In this document: positions 58,801 to 64,000 of the stretch, in pieces
How positions within the stretch are numbered: position 1 is the first letter of the stretch
Layout: each line of letters opens with the position of its first letter
Assembly: GCF_029784135.1 (NCBI RefSeq)
Contig: NC_073746.1
Span: 163,264,108 to 163,328,107 of the forward strand
Source of the DNA: Toxorhynchites rutilus septentrionalis
Taxonomy: Eukaryota; Arthropoda; Insecta; Diptera; Culicidae
Direction: 5' to 3'
Length of the DNA stretch: 64,000 nt
The notes under the pieces: generated by a model
Database searches by the model: none
What the model saw: the letters and a program-made list of their open reading frames with translations, nothing else
Told to the model about the DNA's origin: nothing
Made by a program: the position numbers and the translations under genes

Positions 58801-59819
58801 CATTCTGATGTCTTATGCTCGTTTCGGCATGCGAAACACTTTGGTAGGCGCTTCGGCCTATATTTTTGTTCCTTTACAGCATGTGTATTCAAATATCCGC
58901 TCTTATGAGGTTTTTCTTTCCTCTCCGACTGTAGCATCGTGGCCAACTCTTCTTGAGGTTTTAACCAATTATAAAGGTCCTCTAGCGTCGGTATAAATGG
59001 ATCAATTATATCTCTTGTTTTCTTTGTATCAGCTACAAACTTGATCCATTGATGATGCAAGTCGTTTGGAAGTTTTAAAACTAAATCACGAATCAATCTA
59101 GGATCATTGAGATATTCATCGTGTTTTAGTATTTTTATATTTGTCACGAAACAATCAAGCGATGTTACAAAATCAATCATTGTTTGGGGTGATCCAAAAT
59201 GTGGATTCCTCGCATTTAGCATTTCCTTCAATAAATTCGAATAAATGGTTTCGGGATTTCCGAACCGTAGATTTAGTTTTTCCATTATTTTTGGAACATT
59301 AGCTTTATCGATTAAAAGAGCGCTCACTAATTTCAGCGCGTCTCCTTTGAGATATTTCTGTAAACGATTTATATTTTCTAAATCGGAAAAGTTTCCTTGA
59401 AGGGTAGTTTCTTCGAACGTTATTTTAAATCTAGGCCATATCTTATATGACCCATCAAAATAGGGGAGGTCTAAGAGAGATTGCCGGTGTAACAGTCTAT
59501 TTGAATCAGGGGTTTCTTCTCTACCCTCGTTCTTAATTTTAAGAGTTTCTACTAGAGCCCGCATAGATTCTCTATGGATATTCATCATCTCTTCTATTGG
59601 TGTTGGTTGTGTTTTTTGAAGTCTTAACAATTCGTTCTCTATGGTCTTGCATTTGGGGCATATCCATCTTTCTGTTTGTTTAGGTTTTTTATTTAGGCCT
59701 GCGCATGTCAAATGGAACCATCGGTCACATTCATCGCACGCGACTAAATCGTCCCTAGAATCAGGCTCATTGCACAAGCGGCAATTGCCATTCTTATTCC
59801 TAATGAATTGATAAGACAT
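52875..59819 (-). CDS. Pao/BEL gag-pol-env polyprotein, 2,314 aa
   Basis: Approximate residues. 13-58: PHD-type zinc finger (CRLC, CDECDRWFH, CPKC). 115-300: gag-like region (LPYFDGSYKIWPRF). About 330-395: Cys/His knuckles (CFACRNEHKTSEC). 443: protease aspartate in LDPGSS. About 740-900: reverse transcriptase with ITGDIKEMFHQVKI and YVDDY at 857-861. 1037 and 1110: RNase H aspartates (VFVDAS, WSDSKT). 1340-1375: HHCC zinc site. 1411, 1473, 1514: integrase D, D, E (TGTDYFGP, FSDNGTNF, GGVWERM). 1600-1670: the DUF5641-type domain usual in this family. From about 1766: env-like part with a hydrophobic signal, a furin-like RSKR near 1876 followed by GILGFLKDLLFG, and one membrane anchor near 2246-2268. 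This resembles the baculovirus F/errantivirus envelope class. No internal stop. Length is close to roo. Start ATG at 59819. Confidence 0.96.
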   Translation of the reverse strand: MSYQFIRNKNGNCRLCNEPDSRDDLVACDECDRWFHLTCAGLNKKPKQTERWICPKCKTIENELLRLQKTQPTPIEEMMNIHRESMRALVETLKIKNEGREETPDSNRLLHRQSLLDLPYFDGSYKIWPRFKITFEETTLQGNFSDLENINRLQKYLKGDALKLVSALLIDKANVPKIMEKLNLRFGNPETIYSNLLKEMLNARNPHFGSPQTMIDFVTSLDCFVTNIKILKHDEYLNDPRLIRDLVLKLPNDLHHQWIKFVADTKKTRDIIDPFIPTLEDLYNWLKPQEELATMLQSERKEKPHKSGYLNTHAVKEQKYRPKRLPKCFACRNEHKTSECSIFKNMNVQQRSDFIFKHRLCLACCNYTNHMVKDCRIAKPCGIDGCKLRHHALLHRATQRDANLNNTESVNCHVNKENKILYQILPVTLGCGKKEIKTFAFLDPGSSVSLIHADIKNKLGTQGRNNPLTLVWTNGETQQELDSEEISLSIQGCNNQRYNIHNLRTVSELSLPSQSMNIHELRREYNHLEDITLEGYENAMPKILLGLPHSFLISGRETRSGKFNEPVAQNTKLGWVLFGQTNEHKKLKGHVLMNDEIDSSDYFNKMMENYFSLEDFGIKVPVKTLMSNDEKRSIDIMNSTLKYEEGSYEIGLLWKQEDVQFPHSYQSAMNRLRGQESKMRKNQCLRKWYVEKIKEYETKGYARKLTPTEQQQRDPKIFYLPHFTVVNLNKQPIKPRLVFDAAAKVKGESLNTNLLQGPDATTSLFGVLIRFREGKFAITGDIKEMFHQVKIRKEDQNAQRFLFRENFDEDPDVYVMQVMTFGATCSPACAQFVKNTNAEKFRESHLQAVEAIQNNHYVDDYLDSFDDLENASKIVNEVITIHKYGHFNIRNFISNSNELLGQIPEENRTEVKEDLLGKFEESYEKVLGVYWDTKKDFIRYKVDIPVTQEFTKRKLLSQSMSVYDPLGLLSHITIQSRILMQELWKSGITWDEQLNPALKKKWENWHTKLEEARAIRIPRSYANSSHPKERELHVFVDASENAYAAAVYLRSVYESHIDVNIVAAKARVAPTKMLSIPRLELQAAVLGSRLAKTVKNELRLSIDRVVFWSDSKTVLAWIRSEPRKYKQFVALRIGEILETTYVNQWKWVNSRNNPADEATKLSNSNSIWFTGPQFLYDNEENWPNEVQRSDTDEELRPLHTIQSKEFSGLKSIHINWCSDFVRLKRSVAIAFKYIDWLKSKCRNQSFNKNIDKEDLDYAELVLIYKAQWESYPKEMELLQNKMKIHKGSEIRALSPEICTDGIMRSKGRIENANCLPTSARTPIILSYKHYVSTLILRHYHEKYRHKNLETAIAAVRQKFWITNIRVAIKTVRRKCQFCKNMSAEPIPPMMAALPRSRTTPYCKPFTYTGTDYFGPYGVSIGRRTEKRWGCLFTCMTTRAVHLELAQDMSSDSFIICFRNLQYRRGKVQELFSDNGTNFIGARNEFEKILRRLSDDGVKWHFNPPASPHFGGVWERMVREVKSLLPQKQETIPEYELRTILTEVEFLINNRPLTHIPLDTEDDEVLTPNHFLLGCAGEAVITIDDVSKAEATRQHWKRAQSIVKGYWNRWIKEYLPTLTKRNKWLEKTKPIKVGDIVVFADEEKKGKWHKGKVIRTTTNMDGQVRSATVETIKGEITRPAVKLAVLDVSKNNEIESSKDTTISSPPLNFVGVIKSAPGSKEEIKGPRNPQEWGVRKTVNIEHVKELASKLKPKPQTKKKVIGKIRPYTGTIQKAIVTAMAILVLVNLTNAVNIQPIEEGGLMFDHVGSCIVKRGIWRTNIVSNLIPNDDISMLDSIHSNLERTLKFMGNVTQDSALTELVMSIERQCNNAKQEINFLSRSKRSRGILGFLKDLLFGSNDVEDEVQSLRIHEEQKLHDISQTMRLLNQRSKNMGDELSVRIRRLNEGMLSLKGKYSEERTNIFARKCFETTTLALQLIDGITRKYRIIKTHPLAENEMQKAIQNIKKQLPEGYSILRDPLAVKYNIKIENGTVNIIMENVIINKENFEVFNVIPIPENGSVIKIDHHVIAINNKHEFFYPDGNLIKLNESHYVVNQPELTRVPDCIAGALLHETIKQKCSTKMMEEPYTMLTKLNKINSILYTTSDPSKIIIHCNNVAMSPPYKNAIIELFPDCKILTEKTIRYAQISGHNGEARIFFKPIQKLPYVLEKPNINENLNTTISSRNPYEKVDIKDTVIPEDDFIKKKHVYTFGGTITVISMIIIVGIYVYIKLKRRSNRQNNRRNDDPPSLLDMIRLNRVQEESRNIPIILNRDSCL

Positions 59820-60690
59820 GACTAAACTAAAATGGAAAAATCACACCTTTTTTGTTGATCCGGTCCTATCTCCGTCTTTGCGTGTTGGTGCTTGGGCGAT
59901 TCTCTCCTTGTCCTGGGAGGCCTTCTGGCTCGGATGTTGTTGTCACCTCTGGTGGTGCTACTGCTGGTGCTGCTGCGTCTACTGCTGCTTAAGGTTTTTG
60001 CTGGTTAATTCACTTATATTTGTCTCCGTTTGAAAGGAACACTTTTGGCATCCACTGCCGGTTTCTTAATCAATTCACAATGTTTATTTCGGTTGAAAGA
60101 AACACTTTTGGCATCCACTGCCGATTGAAGAGTTCGCAAATTATCTTTGAAAAAGACTTTTTATTCGCGATTAACACTGTTGGCATCCACTGCCGATAAA
60201 TTTTCGCGAATTATCACTTCTCGCATCCACTGCTGAGAAGAGTTCGCGAGTTAACTTTGAAAAAGACTTTTTATTCGCGATTAACACTGTTGGCATCCAC
60301 TGCCGATAAATTTTCGCGAATTATCACTTCTCGCATCCACTGCCGAGAAGAGTTTCACTTTTGGCATCCACTGCTATTTGAAGAGTTCGCGAATTAACTT
60401 TGAAAAAGACTTTTTATTCGCGATTAACACTGTTGGCATCCACTGCCGATAAATTTTCGCGAATTATCACTTCTCGCATCCACTGCCGAGAAGAGTTTCA
60501 CTTTTGGCATCCACTGCTATTTGAAGAGTTCGCGAATTAACTTTGAAAAAGACTTTTTATTCGCGATTAACACTGTTGGCATCCACTGCCGATGAATATT
60601 CGCGAATTATCACTTCTCGCATCCACTGTCGAGAAGAGTTTCACTTTTTTCCACTTTGGAAATCTTCACTGCTCCTCTCTGGAGCCACCA
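59820..60690 (-). repeat. Untranslated leader of the Pao/BEL element with tandem repeats
   Basis: No gene. Between about 60050 and 60630 the core gcatccactg occurs 12 times, mostly as ggcatccactgcc, which can form a GGCA/TGCC stem with a TCCAC loop. The cores sit in longer units of about 110 to 145 bp that alternate ttcgcgaattatcacttctc, gagaagagtt and gaaaaagactttttattcgc blocks. Unit lengths vary, so the repeat has expanded and contracted. Leader repeats are also known in roo. Confidence 0.85.
60673..60690 (-). other. Putative primer-binding site
   Basis: Immediately downstream of the 5' LTR on the - strand the sequence begins TGGTGGCTCCAGAGAGGA. TGG complements the CCA end of a tRNA. The specific primer tRNA was not identified. 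Confidence 0.5.
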
Positions 60691-61364
60691 TGAAAAATTT
60701 CTCTATTGAAAGAAAAATTTTAACGCTTTCGCGTGAGTTCTGTTACAATACTAAAGAATTTATTCAAAAGTTTCACAATATATACATGGTTCCTTAAACT
60801 AAGATTGACGAGGAACATCTCCTCTCTCTCTCTTGAAAACCGATAACATATCGGTTTCGTTTAGATCATCTACCTTCCTTGTCCCTTCTTCTAGCGTATG
60901 GTAACGTGCAGTCTGAGACGGCTGCACTACCCTAAGAAAATACCTTAAGTTTATAGCACCTCGTCGGTGCGCCTATCTTATTCTTGGATTTCCCCTTTCC
61001 ATCCTTCGCTCTAAATAACATCCTTTTATTTTATTACACCCTGCTGGTGTATCTGGCTGAGCGCAGCTAGGGATGGAAAAGGGTAATAAAAATGCATCCT
61101 AAATGATGCATGCATTAAATTGTTTACCGGACGCTATTTAAATATTCGTCCATTCTGAATTTATGACCGGCAATAATTTCGAACTACAAGCGTTTTCTAG
61201 CCTAACAAAACACTTGAGCTCTTACATCTTTTAATTGCCTTACATTGGTCCTTTCTAAACGTTTCTATACCTCGCTTGGAGGTCTTTTCTAAATATAATC
61301 TCAAATATTGCTTATCTTATGGATCTGTAACTCGATCCGCGATAAGCCTCAGCTGTCCGTAACA
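60691..61364 (-). repeat. 5' LTR of the Pao/BEL element
   Basis: 674 bp, with no difference from the 3' LTR noticed when the two were read side by side. It should contain the element promoter; no motif could be assigned with confidence. Confidence 0.95.
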
Positions 61365-61970
61365 CCAAGCGTGACGGTCAACATAGGAGAACAATTTACG
61401 GAGATGTTCCTCAAGTCGAACGAGAATGTGAGCTTGATTTTGAATTGTCTGGAAGAGTACGATTTTTGGGTTCGCTGGTCGGCTATTAAGTTGTTGACCA
61501 GTTTGTTAGCGAACAAAACGAAGGACATACAGGAAATCGTTCTTGTTAGCCCAATGGACGTTTCCAAGTTGATGGATTTGCTGGTTGACAGCCGAGAAGT
61601 TATTAGAAATGATGTATTGCTACTGTTGATACAGCTTACCAAAGGAAACGCAAACATCCAAAAAATTGTAGCTTTTGAAAATGCTTTTGATCGATTGTTT
61701 GATGTTATCAAGGACGAAGGATGCGCAGATGGTGGAATTGTCGTGGAGGATTGTTTATTTCTGATGATGAACTTGCTTAAAAACATTCCCAGTAATCAGC
61801 AGTTCTTCAAAGAAGGATCCTACATCCAGCGGTTGGCGCCAATGTTTGTTATTTCACAGGTTTCGTCACTAACTTCCGGTCAACTTTTGTGCGTGGGACT
61901 GTTCAGCAACCATCCGCTCTCCAATTGGTTCTCGGCTGTTTCTTTAGCGCATGCCCTCATTGTTAGTTAA
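61365..61970 (+). pseudogene. Uso1: p115/Uso1 fragment, copy E, 3' part
   Basis: Resumes with the duplicated ccaag and continues VTVNIGEQFTEMFLKSN through SYIQRLAPMF and the displaced SGQLLCVGLFSN segment to the stop at 61970. Private change Glu to Asp in VIKDEGC. A frame open from inside the LTR into this part is fortuitous. Confidence 0.9.
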
Positions 61971-62822
61971 GCGAGAAGGTAATCATGTTGAGTTCAATGG
62001 CCGAGTATTGGCTAACATCAATTCAACCGTACGATAGTATGATAAGGATTTGCGACATGAATGTAGCCATTGTAATATCGTGTTGGCATTATATTGTAGA
62101 ACCAATGGTAAACTAGATTAATGTTCTTTTTCGAACAGGCGACTTCATTTTGGTGGGTGATTTGATGCGATCTATCACGCTGTTGCATTACAAGCAAATG
62201 GGAGTAGTTGTGAGGAGATCGATTTCAACCAAATTTCTCAAAACTATTGATACAGCAGTAACAATATTGGATGACGATGCGTTCCTTGGGTGGACAACAG
62301 CAAGTATCTATTTGTTTGCCTAAAAGATGGGTAAGTAGGATTTCCGTAGCTCTGTTTATCATAAGAACACTTTTTGTATTTTTTTTAAGGACCACAACAA
62401 CGGGCGACGAACGATAGCAAATGCCAGAGGTTCCTCAATTCATGCCATGGTTCGCTCGTGATGCAAAACATTGGTGAGCGAACGACGCCGACAACGGGCT
62501 GTGTGCTATTTGGCACGGTCTGATCACAAATAACACTCGATTATTATGAATTTCTTCGAAAGTTACGGGAAAGTTTGATACAATCAAATCTGTTGGTAAG
62601 ACTGATTATTCGTATTGGCGTAGTTTCCATACCGAAATGGAAACGGAACGTTGCGAGGGATTTATTGATGGAGGATGGATAGTGGATAGTGGATAGTTTT
62701 CTGGATTTAACTCGGGAAATATATACGATGCATTGGGATTGCAGATCGACGGGGATGGAACTAAGAAGGAAGCGGCCGTAGATGATAAAATCAAGATTGT
62801 AGAAGACCTAACATGGACACAT
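61971..62822 (+). pseudogene. DDB1: DDB1 C-terminal fragment, copy E
   Basis: As copy A, with the AVTILDDD-coding version and no 24-bp duplication. One substitution near 62017 (taacatcaatt for taacttcaatt). The intron matching 7583-7641 is retained. Confidence 0.9.
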
Positions 62823-63116
62823 CAGGATGTCCAGTGTTGGTCATGATTATTGAATGAATGCTATCAGTTGTTGCTATAGTTGCGAAAAATAATTTCATGT
62901 TTGTAGGATAATAAAGAAATTCCAGTAAACGTATTGTTTACTACACATTATTTGAACTCGAATAGTCATGAACGACGGATTTCTCAAAATTATCTATGAG
63001 TTTTATCAAAACTTTATTATTTTTGGGAAGAAACGTGGAACATTCAGGGCAAGAGCGGGGATGTTGATCGAATCGTGATGCGTGTTTGGATTTGATGCTC
63101 TTTGAGTCGGTAGATA

Positions 63117-63444
63117 TCAACCTGATTGCACTGCTGACGCTCCCTTGTATTCACTGCAAGAAGAATATTGAAATATGTTATGAGATACAATTTGAATGAA
63201 ATATAGTGATCAGGTATACCTATAAGGTTGGATATTTCCTAGCGTTTGTAACTTCTCATCGGACTTGACACTATCAAGTGTCAAATCATATTCTGGAGAA
63301 ATGTCGACCTTACGAATTAATAAATAGGTTAGTTGATCTTGGAATGCGATCATATTACTTATTCTTATTCGACAGCTTCTTTCGCTCAAGCTGATCCTGC
63401 AGCGCGATGCCTTTCTTGAACTCAACCGTGAACTGAAAGACCAT
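63117..63444 (-). CDS. Possible small two-exon gene (40 aa), copy E
   Basis: Same predicted peptide and splice sites as copy A. Confidence 0.3.
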
Positions 63445-63562
63445 TTGTAATGTCGAGGAATACTAGCTGCAGCACGGTAAGATCACGAGGCAGACGTACC
63501 GGTCATCGGGTAGGGGTCGAGCCTCCCTCGCAGTGCGTGATGATAAAAAAACATTTTAGTGG

Positions 63563-64000
63563 TGTCTGGCAGTGATTGAGTAGCCGCTGGGCCGCCGCCA
63601 TGGTGGACGACCCCGGCTCCGCACCTACGGTGTGGGGCCATAAAGGCGGTGCGAACTACCGTAATATTCAAGGCAGTTATTCAGGAGCAACGTTACCAGA
63701 ACATATGGATCCGGCTGGTGAACACGATGAGCTTATTGTACTGCGCATTACTGGTGTTGGCGATGACGGTAAAGATAAGAATCTCCCCCCGCCCCTTTTC
63801 TCATTCGCAAATCTATTGAGAGCTGTGTTAAAGAAATCGAGGGCTTATGCCCTTAAAGTTCGTAATAAAAAAAGCGGAGGCTCTGTCACAGCTGACACAA
63901 TTATCTGATGGTACAAACGTCAAGGTCACCTACCAAAAACACTTGAACAGTACCAAGTGTGTTGTTAGTTGCGCACAAACAATTAATATGTCGGAGGAGG
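63563..64000 (+). mobile_element. I-clade retrotransposon, copy 6 (5' start only)
   Basis: Only the 5' leader and the start of ORF1 are inside the window. It shows that the array continues to the right. Confidence 0.85.
63600..64000 (+). pseudogene. ORF1 pseudogene start, I-clade copy 6
   Basis: ATG at 63600 in the same strong context as copy 2. Private changes VDDPGSA for VDVPGSA and GEHDEL for GEHGEL. The seven-A frame break is present near 63867. Confidence 0.85.

Larger units (their letters stand above)
52163..61364 (-). mobile_element. Complete Pao/BEL LTR retrotransposon, roo-like, with env-like region
   Basis: 9,202 bp on the - strand: 5' LTR 60691-61364, leader with tandem repeats 59820-60690, one polyprotein frame 52875-59819, 3' LTR 52163-52836. 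The LTRs have equal length (674 bp), begin TG and end CA on the + strand as written, and look identical on inspection. One uninterrupted gag-pol-env frame is the arrangement of Drosophila roo. Identical LTRs, an open frame and an exact target duplication mark it as the youngest or one of the youngest insertions in the window, later than array formation. Confidence 0.96.
1..64000. repeat. Tandem array of ~10.8-kb units (I-clade element plus host-gene cassette)
   Basis: The same landmark, the first ATG of the frame leading into the ORF2 endonuclease, recurs at 159, 10980, 23398, 34157 and 45559. After subtracting the unit-specific insertions (about 1.57 kb in copy 3, 0.55 kb in cassette D, 9.2 kb in cassette E) the spacing is 10.76 to 10.85 kb. 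Units are nearly identical by eye, in coding, intron and intergenic sequence alike, and all lie in the same orientation. They differ by scattered substitutions, small indels and the three insertions, so they are separate loci and not one locus read repeatedly. The array runs off both window ends, so its full copy number is unknown. Confidence 0.97.

Noticed and set aside
60030..60660. Leader repeats considered as a CRISPR array
   Set aside because: Spacing and unit length are irregular, the intervening sequence is itself repeated, and the context is an insect LTR element.
1..64000. Repeated units as pure assembly duplication
   Set aside because: Three unit-specific insertions with target duplications and many private substitutions and indels argue for real separate copies. 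Collapsed or mis-ordered units still cannot be excluded without reads.

Overview
This is eukaryotic nuclear DNA, most likely from a dipteran insect and possibly a mosquito. The sequence contains recognisable insect-type fragments of the Golgi tether p115/Uso1 and of DDB1, genes with GT-AG introns, AATAAA signals, and several classes of insect retroelement (I-clade, CR1-group and Pao/BEL). The species cannot be fixed from the sequence alone. No bacterial operons, rRNA, tRNA or CRISPR arrays are seen.

The whole window is one tandem array with a period of about 10.8 kb. Each unit holds, left to right: (i) a dead I-clade non-LTR retrotransposon of about 6 kb on the + strand, with ORF1 (zinc knuckles) and ORF2 (endonuclease, reverse transcriptase, RNase H); (ii) a small three-exon coiled-coil protein gene on the - strand that looks intact; (iii) a 5' fragment of p115/Uso1 on the + strand with an internal deletion; (iv) fused directly to it, the 3' part of DDB1 on the + strand, riddled with stops and frameshifts; (v) a possible 40-residue gene on the - strand, convergent with DDB1; then the next retrotransposon. 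The host cassette occurs five times (about 4.1-8.8, 14.9-19.6, 27.4-32.0, 38.1-43.4 and 49.6-63.5 kb), called A to E below. The I-clade element occurs six times, numbered 1 to 6. Copy 1 lacks its 5' part and copy 6 its 3' part because of the window ends.

Three younger elements sit in single units and prove that the units are distinct loci. A 5'-truncated CR1-group fragment (- strand) lies in I-clade copy 3 at 21623-23194. A 545-bp nonautonomous DNA transposon with 88-bp inverted ends and a 9-bp target duplication lies in DDB1 copy D at 41719-42263. A complete 9.2-kb Pao/BEL element of the roo type (- strand, one 2,314-codon gag-pol-env frame, 674-bp LTRs that look identical, 5-bp target duplication) splits p115 copy E at 52163-61364.

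Nothing here forms a pathway. The p115 and DDB1 pieces are broken, every I-clade reverse transcriptase has lost a catalytic block, and the only frames that look functional are the repeated coiled-coil gene and the Pao/BEL polyprotein. A plausible history, by inference, is that two I-clade copies flanked a host segment, recombined unequally, and amplified it into an array that has since exchanged sequence among units and collected new insertions.
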